Origin: Clostridiaceae bacterium
Lineage (GTDB): Bacteria > Bacillota > Clostridia > DSM-8532
Assembly (NCBI GenBank): GCA_012518025.1
Contig: JAAYTP010000022.1
Coordinates: 1-38,080, forward strand
DNA length: 38,080 nucleotides
Reading direction: 5' to 3'
A program made the position numbers and the translations under genes. The notes under the pieces are model-generated. The model was not told the DNA's origin. It saw only the letters and a list, made by a program, of their open reading frames with translations, and made no database searches. Positions 1-8,874 of this stretch are shown here, piece by piece; the stretch's first letter is position 1; every line of letters begins with the position of its first letter.

Positions 1-1
1 A

Positions 2-877
2 CTGATCGCTTTGTTGCCAGCTTCCTTGGCAGGAGTGTATTTTTTCGGACTGGATGCGGCTCTGACCATTATAGTTTGTGTTGTCTCTTCAGTAGCATTC
101 GAGTATTTGGCAAGAAGAATCCTTAAGAGAAGCAATACCCTTTCAGACCTAAGCGCTGCAGTAACAGGGCTTCTTCTCGCATTGAATCTTCCGCCGGCTA
201 TTCCCAAATGGATGGCGGTTGTGGGTTCGTTCTTTGCAATTGTGGTCATAAAGCAGCTCTTTGGAGGCATAGGGCAGAACTTCATCAATCCTGCCCTTGG
301 CGCTCGTGTCATCCTTCTTGTAGCCTATGGTACAAAAATGACCCAGTGGACAGCGCCCCGCGGGTCTAGCGGAACTGATGCCATAGCATCCGCAACCCCT
401 TTGGGGGTTCTGAAAGAGGGAGGAGAGCTTCCCGGCTATCTGGACATGTTTTTGGGTAATATAGGGGGTTCCCTGGGTGAAACCTCTGCCCTTGCGCTGA
501 TTATCGGAGGGCTTTATCTTCTGATCCGTAAGGTGATATCCTGGGAGATTCCCGTTATATACATAGGTACTGTGGCACTTCTGTCCTGGATTCTGGGACC
601 GGAGGGCTTCATGACGGGGGATCCCCTGTTCCATATATTGGCGGGAGGACTGATGATAGGTGCCATATTCATGGCCACCGACTATACCACCAGCCCCATG
701 ACAAGAAAAGGATCAGTTATATTTGCTTTTGGATGCGGGCTTTTGACCATTATATTCAGACTCTATACCAATATGCCCGAGGGAGTATCCTATGCTATTC
801 TGCTGATGAACACAGCGGTTCCGCTCATTGACCGATACACGGTTCCGAAACGTTTCGGAGGTGATAAGCATGCTTAA
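2..877 (+). CDS. rnfD: Electron transport complex subunit RnfD (5' truncated by window edge)
   Basis: Frame stays open to the window start; RnfD-like membrane protein (LLPASLAGVYFFGLDAALTI, NPALGARVILL, TDYTTSPMTRKG); followed by rnfG, E, A, B in the usual clostridial order. Confidence 0.93.
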   Translation: MIALLPASLAGVYFFGLDAALTIIVCVVSSVAFEYLARRILKRSNTLSDLSAAVTGLLLALNLPPAIPKWMAVVGSFFAIVVIKQLFGGIGQNFINPALGARVILLVAYGTKMTQWTAPRGSSGTDAIASATPLGVLKEGGELPGYLDMFLGNIGGSLGETSALALIIGGLYLLIRKVISWEIPVIYIGTVALLSWILGPEGFMTGDPLFHILAGGLMIGAIFMATDYTTSPMTRKGSVIFAFGCGLLTIIFRLYTNMPEGVSYAILLMNTAVPLIDRYTVPKRFGGDKHA

Positions 878-1463
878 GGAAATCGTAAAACCGGCCATCA
901 CCCTGTTTTTGATATGTGCCATTATCACAGGCGCCCTGGCTGTTGTCAACGGGATTACCAAGCCCATTATTGAGGAAAGCCAGAAAGCAGCACTCCAGGA
1001 GTCTCTTTCAGTTGTTCTGCCCGGCGCCGATGAGTACTCCGAGGCTGTGGATCGTGAGGCGCTGATCAGCCAGGGATACGAGCCCGGGGAGAGGGTGAGG
1101 AATCTCTATACGGCCAGTGTGGGCGGAGACACCTTTGGATATGTTGTGGAAGTCGCTTCAAGAGGGTATGGAGGAAATATAGTCATGTTGGTCGGCATCG
1201 ACAGCAGTCTTTCCATTACCGGTACAGCCATAATGTCACACAACGAAACTCCGGGGCTTGGCTCCAAAGCCGATGATGATGAATATATGAAACAGTATCT
1301 TGGAGAGATTCCTGAAACTTTATACCGCGTTGTTAAGACTGAAAAAAGTCAGGATGGTGACATTGAAGTCTTAAGCGGTGCTACCGTTACCAGCCGTGCC
1401 ATATCAAACGCTATCTCCGAGGCGGCACAATTGGTTCGCAATTTGATGAAGGAGGGGGAGTAA
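870..1463 (+). CDS. rnfG: Electron transport complex subunit RnfG
   Basis: ORF 828..1463; likely start ATG 870 (MLKEIVKPAITLFLICAI) with upstream ggaggtg; FMN-binding motif region SGATVTSRA. Confidence 0.93.
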   Translation: MLKEIVKPAITLFLICAIITGALAVVNGITKPIIEESQKAALQESLSVVLPGADEYSEAVDREALISQGYEPGERVRNLYTASVGGDTFGYVVEVASRGYGGNIVMLVGIDSSLSITGTAIMSHNETPGLGSKADDDEYMKQYLGEIPETLYRVVKTEKSQDGDIEVLSGATVTSRAISNAISEAAQLVRNLMKEGE

Positions 1464-2135
1464 ATGGCAGTTAAGTCAAAGGCATTAACCGTTTTAGCCA
1501 ATGGATTCCTTAAGGAAAATCCAACCCTGAGGCTGCTGCTGGGCATGTGTCCGTCGCTTGCGGTTACAACCCTGGCCAAAAACGGCATCGGGATGGGTAT
1601 TGCTGCTACGGTGGTGCTCATAGGTTCAAATGTGGTTATATCACTTATAAGAAAAATTGTACCCGACAAGGTGCGCATACCTGTTTTTATCACAGTTATT
1701 GCTGGCTTCGTAACCATCGTTAAGATGTTGATGGAGGCATATTTCCCTGATCTGAACAAACAGTTGGGTATCTTTATTCCTCTAATTGTTGTTAACTGTA
1801 TCATCCTTGCCCGGGCAGAGATGTTTGCCAGTAAGAACGGACCGCTTCTGTCTGCCCTGGATGGACTGGGTATGGGTATAGGATTCACCGCTGCCCTGTT
1901 TGTTATCGGCTCGGTTCGTGAAATACTTGGTGCCGGAACCTGGATGGGAATCACACTGACCGCAGATCTCTTTGATCCGGCGACCATTATGATTCTGCCT
2001 CCCGGAGGATTTTTGGTCATGGGCTGCCTTATAGCCCTTGTCAACAAGCTCTCAAGAAGGAAGAAAAAGGCCAGCATCGCAGGAGATCCAGAAAAATGCG
2101 CCATGGGCTGTCCCGGGTGCGAGAAGGCTTCCTGA
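1464..2135 (+). CDS. rnfE: Electron transport complex subunit RnfE
   Basis: RnfE/NqrD-type membrane protein (LLGMCPSLAVTT); directly after rnfG. Confidence 0.93.
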   Translation: MAVKSKALTVLANGFLKENPTLRLLLGMCPSLAVTTLAKNGIGMGIAATVVLIGSNVVISLIRKIVPDKVRIPVFITVIAGFVTIVKMLMEAYFPDLNKQLGIFIPLIVVNCIILARAEMFASKNGPLLSALDGLGMGIGFTAALFVIGSVREILGAGTWMGITLTADLFDPATIMILPPGGFLVMGCLIALVNKLSRRKKKASIAGDPEKCAMGCPGCEKAS

Positions 2136-2174
2136 TGAGCATTAATCCGGGATATATCGAAAGGAATTGATAAT

Positions 2175-2762
2175 ATGAAAGAACTTTTTGTCATATTAAT
2201 CGGAGCCATGTTCATAGAGAACTTTGTACTGTCAAAGTTTTTGGGGATCTGCCCTTTCCTGGGTGTATCGCAAAAAACCAGTACAGCCCTGGGAATGAGC
2301 GGAGCAGTGGTTTTTGTCATGACACTGTCTTCAGCAGCCACCTACCTGGTTAATGACCTTTTACTGAAGCCAAATGATCTGGAGTACCTGCAGACTATCG
2401 CCTTCATTCTGGTTATCGCTGCATTGGTACAGTTTGTGGAGATTGTTCTGAAGAAGCTTGTTCCGCCGCTCTACAAAGCCCTTGGTATTTATCTGCCGCT
2501 GATCACCACCAACTGTGCAGTACTGGGGTCAGCCCTGATCAATGTGGATCCGGAAAGAAATTATAGTCTTTTGGAAGCCATCTTCTTTGGTTTTTCCGCC
2601 GGACTTGGCTTCACAATAGCTCTGATCCTTTTTTCAGGGATCAGGGAAAGACTGGAAACCAGCGACATTCCGGAATCCTTCAAGGGTATGCCCATAGCAT
2701 TGATCGCCGCATCCCTGGTTTCAGTGGCCTTTGTGGGTTTTGCGGGATTGGTGATTCAGTAG
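2175..2762 (+). CDS. rnfA: Electron transport complex subunit RnfA
   Basis: MKELFVILIGAMFIENFVLSKFLGICPFLGVS is typical RnfA; upstream gaaaggaattgataat. Confidence 0.95.
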   Translation: MKELFVILIGAMFIENFVLSKFLGICPFLGVSQKTSTALGMSGAVVFVMTLSSAATYLVNDLLLKPNDLEYLQTIAFILVIAALVQFVEIVLKKLVPPLYKALGIYLPLITTNCAVLGSALINVDPERNYSLLEAIFFGFSAGLGFTIALILFSGIRERLETSDIPESFKGMPIALIAASLVSVAFVGFAGLVIQ

Positions 2763-2779
2763 GAAGGAGGACGTAAATA

Positions 2780-3613
2780 ATGAGTATAATCGTTCCGGTC
2801 GCCGTCATATCAGGCCTTGGTTTGTTTTTTGGCATTGGTCTTGCCTATGCTTCCAAGGTTTTCGAAGTGAAGGCAGACGAAAGAGTAGAGAAGATAAAGG
2901 AACTGCTCCCGGGAGCCAATTGCGGTGCATGCGGATATACAGGCTGCGATGGGTTTGCTGAGGCAATCGTTAATGAGGGTGTTCCTTCCAATAAATGTCC
3001 GGTCAGCAGCAAGGAAATACTGTCAGCCATCTCGGATGTTATGGGTCTTGAGGAGGGGGATGTATCCCAGATGGTTGCCCGGGTCATCTGCCAGGGTACC
3101 TGGACAAATGCCGACATGAAGTATGATTATGACGGTATTCATGACTGTCATGCGGCCAATCAGCTGGCGGGAGGGATGTCCCAGTGCTATTACGGCTGTA
3201 TAGGCCTGGGCTCATGTCAGCATGCATGCCCATTTGGTGCCATAGAAATGGTAAACGGGCTGGCGCATATCATCCCCGAAAAATGCAAGGGCTGTGGTAT
3301 TTGCGTGGCCGAGTGCCCCAAGGGCATCATCAAAATGGTTCCGGTACTTACAGGGTATACCGTCCTGTGTGCCAATCATGAAAAGGGCGGAATTGCCAAG
3401 AAGAACTGTAAGGTCTCCTGCATCGGCTGCATGAAGTGCCAGAAGGTGTGCCCCAACGATGCCATAATGGTTAAGGAATTCCTTGCTGAGATTGACTTTG
3501 AAAAGTGCGTTAACTGCGGTAAGTGTGCAGAGGTTTGTCCTCAGTCCACCATACATGATGCCATGCATGAACGCTTTCCCTATGAACCCCGGCCTAAGGA
3601 GGCTAAAGCTTGA
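2780..3613 (+). CDS. rnfB: Electron transport complex subunit RnfB (multi-cluster ferredoxin)
   Basis: LPGANCGACGYTGCDGFAEAIV plus CxxCxxCxxxCP ferredoxin motifs; aggaggacgtaaATG start. Confidence 0.95.
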   Translation: MSIIVPVAVISGLGLFFGIGLAYASKVFEVKADERVEKIKELLPGANCGACGYTGCDGFAEAIVNEGVPSNKCPVSSKEILSAISDVMGLEEGDVSQMVARVICQGTWTNADMKYDYDGIHDCHAANQLAGGMSQCYYGCIGLGSCQHACPFGAIEMVNGLAHIIPEKCKGCGICVAECPKGIIKMVPVLTGYTVLCANHEKGGIAKKNCKVSCIGCMKCQKVCPNDAIMVKEFLAEIDFEKCVNCGKCAEVCPQSTIHDAMHERFPYEPRPKEAKA

Positions 3614-3677
3614 GGAGTCATATCCACATGGGTTCCAGTCCTCATGCCGTCAGGCGGGGATGATGTTTAAACCGCGG

Positions 3678-3714
3678 GGTCGTCAGCAGAGTGAAATGTT
3701 GACGGCCTCTTTTT
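3678..3714 (+). terminator. Rho-independent terminator after rnfB
   Basis: 11-bp stem ggtcgtcagca/tgttgacggcc followed by tcttttt. Confidence 0.8.
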
Positions 3715-3830
3715 GGTTTTCATTGACCGTATACCCATGAATCCATTTATCAAGTCTTTCATCATCCGGATTTTGGTATAATAGGAATGACATCAGACAA
3801 TCGTCCCTGACAAACGTATTATTATAGGTT

Positions 3831-4367
3831 ATGGAAAAGGATATGCAGGATTATGAGATAGTCAGGCTCTGTCTTCAGGATAGGACTGAATACTTTGAAA
3901 AATTGGTTGACCGGTATCAAAAGCTTGTTTATTCATTGGCCTGGACTTATTTGAAGGATCCGCAGCTTGCCGAGGATGCTTCTCAGGAAGCCTTTGTAAA
4001 AGCCTATAAGCATCTGGCTTCCTATAATCCGGAATACAAGTTTTCAACCTGGATTGCCCGCATAACAACCAATACCTGCACCGATCTTTTAAGAAAAAGA
4101 AAGGATCTATGTCCCATAGACGATGCCTTTGAAGTGATAGATCCTGAGGATACTCCCGAACAGCAGGTGATAGGCAGGGAAACAAAAAGCAGGCTGGAGG
4201 CTCTCATAAACGGCCTTGATCCCAAGTATAAACAACCCTTGATGCTCTACCATCTATCAGGAATGAAATATGATGAGATTGCCGAATATTTGGATGTTCC
4301 CATGAGCATAGTAAAAAACCGGATATACAGGGCGAGAAAGATGCTGAGGCAGGCGATGGAGGATTGA
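3831..4367 (+). CDS. ECF-type RNA polymerase sigma factor (sigma-70 family)
   Basis: Region 2 (AEDASQEAFVKAYKHL..FSTWIARITTNTCTDLLRKRK) and region 4 (LMLYHLSGMKYDEIAEYLDVPMSIVKNRIYRARKMLRQ). Confidence 0.92.
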   Translation: MEKDMQDYEIVRLCLQDRTEYFEKLVDRYQKLVYSLAWTYLKDPQLAEDASQEAFVKAYKHLASYNPEYKFSTWIARITTNTCTDLLRKRKDLCPIDDAFEVIDPEDTPEQQVIGRETKSRLEALINGLDPKYKQPLMLYHLSGMKYDEIAEYLDVPMSIVKNRIYRARKMLRQAMED

Positions 4368-4918
4368 CGGAAATGAAGAGATGTATAACCTCTAAAGATT
4401 TTAACAGGTTTCTGGAGGACTCGCTGGATCCAGGCTCCCTTGCAAGGCTTCAAGCCCATTGCAGGGAGTGCCGAACATGCGCCGGGAAGCTGGAATCATG
4501 GAGAAAGCTGAAAGAGAAGCTAAGTACTGCGACCAGCATAGCCATACCTGATGGGTTTAAGGAAAAAGTCATGTACCGTATCACCAATGAGAGGATTCTT
4601 CCTGTCCGATCGGTGGAAGTAAAACAGGGACTGGCGGTTGCCATTATCCTTACGGCAATCCTCTACGGTATTTTCCGTCCTTTTTTGGGGCCTGTGCTGT
4701 CAGGGATGGCATCAAACCTTTTGAAATCATTGTCTGTTGTGCTATATAACTTTTTAAGTGCGATCGGCATTGACCCTAGTGTATTGATCAGGCTCTTTGG
4801 AAATATCATGGCCAATTTTCAGAAGCTATTGCCTTTATTCATGGTAACTACGGCATTGATGGTTATAGCTTTCATTCTTTTGATAGTAAAAGGAAGAACG
4901 GTGCGCCAATCAGGCTGA
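4364..4918 (+). CDS. Putative membrane anti-sigma factor with zinc-binding (HX3CX2C) N-terminus
   Basis: Overlaps the sigma gene by 4 nt; LQAHCRECRTC = HX3CX2C as in zf-HC2 anti-sigma factors; two hydrophobic segments. Confidence 0.8.
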   Translation: MTEMKRCITSKDFNRFLEDSLDPGSLARLQAHCRECRTCAGKLESWRKLKEKLSTATSIAIPDGFKEKVMYRITNERILPVRSVEVKQGLAVAIILTAILYGIFRPFLGPVLSGMASNLLKSLSVVLYNFLSAIGIDPSVLIRLFGNIMANFQKLLPLFMVTTALMVIAFILLIVKGRTVRQSG

Positions 4919-5007
4919 AGCCTGTATATGGACTTTTATTTTTTGTTGTCCTATTATATAATAAGTAGTGCAGTTTACTTGGGAACAGGCGGGAGGAAGT
5001 TTTAATT

Positions 5008-5271
5008 ATGGTATCAAGAGAAGTCACAATATCAAGCAAAACTGGTCTGGAGTCCAAGATGGCGGCCAAGCTGATCCAAAAAGCTTCAGAATATGAGTCC
5101 AATATATGGATTCAGAAGGAAGAACGAAAGGCCAACGCCAAAAGCCTGCTGGGGCTTCTTTCCCTGGGAATCAGTCCCGGAGACAGAATAACCATCATAA
5201 CCGATGGCCGGGACGAAGAGACAGCTCTAAATGAGCTGGAGGCATTTGCAGAAAAAGGAATGACAGATTAG
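5008..5271 (+). CDS. HPr family phosphocarrier-like protein
   Basis: MVSREVTISSKTGLESKMAAKLIQKASEYESNIWIQKEERKANAKSLLGLLSLGISPGDRITI fits the HPr fold; the active-site His context (GLHARPA) is replaced by GLESKMA. Confidence 0.78.
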   Translation: MVSREVTISSKTGLESKMAAKLIQKASEYESNIWIQKEERKANAKSLLGLLSLGISPGDRITIITDGRDEETALNELEAFAEKGMTD

Positions 5272-5281
5272 ATAAGAATAG

Positions 5282-5310
5282 AACCGTCGGCTTAGGCCGG
5301 CGGTTTTATT
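5282..5310 (+). terminator. Terminator after the HPr-like gene
   Basis: aaccgtcggcttaggccggcggttttatt stem-loop with T-rich tail. Confidence 0.75.
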
Positions 5311-5342
5311 AAACCTGCATAAAATAAGGATTTGAGAAAGCG

Positions 5343-7175
5343 ATGAAAGCAACCATTAAAGAAACACTGAAAAACCTTCCCGATTCACCGGGAGTCTATA
5401 TCATGCGGGATCAAGACGATAAGGTCATCTACGTAGGAAAGGCCAAGGTTCTAAAGAACAGGGTAAGGTCGTATTTCCGAAAAATGAAGGACAGGGATGT
5501 GAAAACTGCCACATTGGTGTCCAATGTACAATCCCTGGAGTATATTGTCACCCATACCGAGGAAGAAGCCTTAATTCTTGAGAACACTCTGATCAAGAGA
5601 TACAGGCCTAAATACAATATACTGCTGAAGGATGACAAGACTTATCCCCATATCCGCATCAGTATCCAGGAGGATTATCCCCGTATAGAGATCGTCCGGA
5701 AGATACAAAAGGATGGAGCCAGGTACTTTGGAACCTATGTTAATGTGGGCGCTGTCAGGGAGAGTATGGAGCTTATAAGGAGACTCTTCCCCATCAGAAC
5801 CTGCAAGAGGAGTATATCCCCTGATAAGAAACAAAGACCCTGCCTCTACTACCATATCGGATTATGCTCTGCACCTTGTAGCGGGAATATCTCAAAGCAG
5901 GATTATAATCGGATGGTACAAAACGCCTGCGCTTTTCTTGATGGCAGGCAGGATGAAGTAATCAAAAAGCTTGAAGACGAGATGAAGGGCTATGCCGAGG
6001 AACTGAAGTTTGAGAAGGCTGCAGCCATACGGGATCGCCTCAAAAGTGTATCGGAACTGATGAAAAAACAGGTGGTCTATTCCACTAAGGCCGAAGAGAG
6101 GGATGTTATCGGACTGTACTTTGACGACTGGAACTGTGCAGCCAGTGTTCTGTCCATCCGGTCAGGCCGGCTTGTGGGCAAGCGTTCTTTTGTATTGGAA
6201 GGGATGGGGGCATCAACAATGGGAGCGGTTATGGATTCATTCGTCCTCCAGTACTATGATGCAAACCCGGAGATACCCAGAGAGATTGCACTGCAGTATG
6301 AACCTGAATCCACCGAGGTTCTGGCAGAAATCCTGTCCAAAAAGCGCGGCGGGAAAGTATCCATACTGGTTCCTCAAAGGGGTGTGAAGGCAGAGCTAGT
6401 GGATATGGCTGAGCAAAATGCCAGAGAAGAGCTGGAATTATTCAGAAATGCAGTTCTGGCCAGGAATGCCCAGTCACAGGAGGTTCTGAAGAAGCTCAAA
6501 TCGGTGCTCAAGCTTGATAAAATCCCTGGAGTGATTGAGGCCTATGATATCTCCAATACAGGGGACACCGAGATCGTGGCCTCAATGGTGGTGTTTAGAG
6601 ATGCCCGGGCTGAGCGCCGCCTTTACAGGCGTTTCAAGATGAAGGCTATCACCGGGCAGAATGATTATGGGAGCATGCAGGAAACTCTGCTAAGAAGGTT
6701 CATGCGGTATCTGGACGGCTCCGAAGATGATTCTTTCGGGACGCTTCCGGACTTGCTGCTGGTGGACGGGGGTGCAGCCCATGTGAGTGCTGCCAGAGAG
6801 GTGTTGGCTGATTTGGGAATCGAGGTTCCTGTGTGGGGTATGGCCAAGGACGACAGGCATAGATCCCACCGGCTGGTGAATGGACAGATGGGCATAGATC
6901 TTGGGAATGACCACGAGATACTTAGGTTCATAGCATCAGTACAAAATGAAGCCCACAGGTACGCACTTGAGTATAACAGGAATCTTAGAAGAAAGCGGCA
7001 TCGGCAATCCGTACTGGATCAAATTCCGGGGATCGGAGAAGCCAGAAAGAAAGCTCTTTTGAGGGATTTTGGCTCGGTGAAGAAAATTCGGGAAGCAAGC
7101 ATTGAGGAAATAAGCGCGGTTAAGGGAATCGGTCCGGGACTTGCGGCCATTATTAAGGAAAGACTCCAAAAATAA
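5343..7175 (+). CDS. uvrC: Excinuclease ABC subunit C
   Basis: LPDSPGVYIMRDQDDKVIYVGKAKVLKNRVRSYF (GIY-YIG), UVR motif, C-terminal HhH. Confidence 0.97.
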   Translation: MKATIKETLKNLPDSPGVYIMRDQDDKVIYVGKAKVLKNRVRSYFRKMKDRDVKTATLVSNVQSLEYIVTHTEEEALILENTLIKRYRPKYNILLKDDKTYPHIRISIQEDYPRIEIVRKIQKDGARYFGTYVNVGAVRESMELIRRLFPIRTCKRSISPDKKQRPCLYYHIGLCSAPCSGNISKQDYNRMVQNACAFLDGRQDEVIKKLEDEMKGYAEELKFEKAAAIRDRLKSVSELMKKQVVYSTKAEERDVIGLYFDDWNCAASVLSIRSGRLVGKRSFVLEGMGASTMGAVMDSFVLQYYDANPEIPREIALQYEPESTEVLAEILSKKRGGKVSILVPQRGVKAELVDMAEQNAREELELFRNAVLARNAQSQEVLKKLKSVLKLDKIPGVIEAYDISNTGDTEIVASMVVFRDARAERRLYRRFKMKAITGQNDYGSMQETLLRRFMRYLDGSEDDSFGTLPDLLLVDGGAAHVSAAREVLADLGIEVPVWGMAKDDRHRSHRLVNGQMGIDLGNDHEILRFIASVQNEAHRYALEYNRNLRRKRHRQSVLDQIPGIGEARKKALLRDFGSVKKIREASIEEISAVKGIGPGLAAIIKERLQK

Positions 7176-7243
7176 GGAATGGGTCATTATTTGGAACACG
7201 TCGCAGTATGATAGGGTAGAATCTTTTCCTGCGAGCCGGACAA

Positions 7244-8119
7244 ATGAATTTAGGCATGATCCTGCCCCGGAAAACAAGCCATGGAAAAGAAACTGAAAAT
7301 GTGCTGTTCCGCATTCTGTCAGTCCTTTCAATAGCCCCCCTGGGCATTGATGTCAGAAGGATTCAGCTGTACCCAAATATAGGACTGATTATCTGTAATA
7401 TTCCTATTGTCTGTGGTAATGCTATGCATCATAACGGTCTTAAGAGGCGGCTGAAGCGAAAGCTGGACAGAATATTCGCTCAGGAGGGGGTTCTTTCTGT
7501 TATAGAGCATCCTATCATCAAAGACCTGTACGGTTCCCATAAAACCAGATACGAATCATATCTGGCCGATATTGCTGTGTCACGTTTTACAGAAATTATG
7601 AGTATGGTGTACAGGGGGATGAACCTAAACCGTGTTGAAATAACCATCACCGGAAACCAGCGTCATCTGGAATATGCCATCACAAGGTTGATTTCTTTGG
7701 TTAAGACCATCAATGTGCTTATTCCTGATGGATTCCCGGAACCCGGGAAGGCTGAAGAAGCATTTGAAGAAACCGGGATTCCTGTTCATATTACCACCGA
7801 TCCTGATGTTCTTAACCGAACCCCATTATGGATACGGTTTCCCAACGACCATGAGAACTTTGACAGCCTGCCCGCTGTGTATCTGGGCAGAATTATCGAT
7901 TTGGGGGCGCTCAAAATTATTGACACAAGGGCTAAAAGGATTTACGATATATGCTTGGAGTTGCCGGAATCCTTCCTGGATAAAATGGGATCATTGCCTG
8001 ACCAAATGAGATATCACAGGCTTCCGGGTTTTCTTGCTGCAAACTGTGCGAATGCCTGGGGTGAAAGCGCAGCAGAGGCCTCAATTCGGCTGAATATGCG
8101 GCTTTCCGTTAAACCTTGA
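7244..8119 (+). CDS. Hypothetical protein, 291 aa
   Basis: Uninterrupted ORF on the operon strand between uvrC and greA; no family recognised by eye. Confidence 0.7.
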   Translation: MNLGMILPRKTSHGKETENVLFRILSVLSIAPLGIDVRRIQLYPNIGLIICNIPIVCGNAMHHNGLKRRLKRKLDRIFAQEGVLSVIEHPIIKDLYGSHKTRYESYLADIAVSRFTEIMSMVYRGMNLNRVEITITGNQRHLEYAITRLISLVKTINVLIPDGFPEPGKAEEAFEETGIPVHITTDPDVLNRTPLWIRFPNDHENFDSLPAVYLGRIIDLGALKIIDTRAKRIYDICLELPESFLDKMGSLPDQMRYHRLPGFLAANCANAWGESAAEASIRLNMRLSVKP

Positions 8120-8144
8120 CACGGGTTGTGGCGTAATCTATAAT
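8116..8144 (+). promoter_or_regulatory. Consensus sigma-A promoter upstream of greA
   Basis: TTGACA (8116-8121), 17-nt spacer, TATAAT (8139-8144); both hexamers perfect. Confidence 0.85.
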
Positions 8145-8209
8145 GGAACGTAATGCAAAAAAGGATATGTATTTCTGGGGGCACGAAATACTATAAAGGG
8201 GAGAAAAAA

Positions 8210-8686
8210 ATGAATCGTAAAGAAGTCCTTCTTACCTATGAAGGTCTGAAAAAACTTGAGGACGAGCTTGGGTATCTTAAGGGTGAAAAACGCAAGGAGA
8301 TTGCCGAGAGGATAAAAGCAGCACTGAGCTTTGGAGATATAGCTGAGAACTCAGAGTACGACGAAGCAAAGAATGAGCAGGCGCAGAATGAGGCTCGTAT
8401 TATACAGCTGGAAACCTTGCTGAAACAGGCTACGGTAATTGATGAAGATGAGGTGGACACCCAGACGGTCAATCTCGGAACTCATGTAAGGATCAGGGAG
8501 ACCAAGTCAAAGGAAGAGGTTGAGTACCACATCGTGGGTTCTGCCGAGGCCGACCCCATTAGCTTCAAGATATCCAACGAGTCACCTGTAGGAAGAGCCT
8601 TAATGGGGCACAAGGTAGGAGATACTGTAGAGGTGGAAGTACCTGGTGGAAAATTAAAATACAAGATTATTGACATTCATAAGTAG
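8210..8686 (+). CDS. greA: Transcription elongation factor GreA
   Basis: [57 protein letters not shown]; start at 8210 behind aaaggggag. Confidence 0.96.
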   Translation: MNRKEVLLTYEGLKKLEDELGYLKGEKRKEIAERIKAALSFGDIAENSEYDEAKNEQAQNEARIIQLETLLKQATVIDEDEVDTQTVNLGTHVRIRETKSKEEVEYHIVGSAEADPISFKISNESPVGRALMGHKVGDTVEVEVPGGKLKYKIIDIHK

Positions 8687-8693
8687 GGAACTA

Positions 8694-8722
8694 TTGTTTG
8701 TCATATAGTAATCATGTATAAT
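8694..8722 (+). promoter_or_regulatory. Putative sigma-A promoter for lysS
   Basis: TTGTTT (8694-8699), 17-nt spacer, TATAAT (8717-8722). Confidence 0.5.
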
Positions 8723-8740
8723 ATACTTTTGATACGAAAC

Positions 8741-8775
8741 ACAGTTTACATAACAAATGTAAGCTGTTTTCTTTT
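8741..8775 (+). terminator. Stem-loop with T-rich tail between the lysS promoter and lysS
   Basis: acagtttaca-taacaaa-tgtaagctgt (10-bp stem with one G-T) then tttcttttat. Confidence 0.6.
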
Positions 8776-8874
8776 ATGGCCTTCTTTGTTCCCGGACTGT
8801 TAAGTCCGCGGGATAAAGTAAGAGACTTTGCAGCTAAAGGCCGCTGCGAAATATGCACACCCGGGAGGAATAAT

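Noticed and set aside
1349-2341. 330-aa minus-strand ORF antisense to rnfG/E/A
   Set aside because: Fully opposite well-supported Rnf genes; low-complexity, Ile/Pro/Ser-rich translation typical of an antisense shadow ORF
3831-4918. ECF sigma/anti-sigma pair as a novel system
   Set aside because: Standard arrangement of an ECF sigma with an HX3CX2C membrane anti-sigma factor
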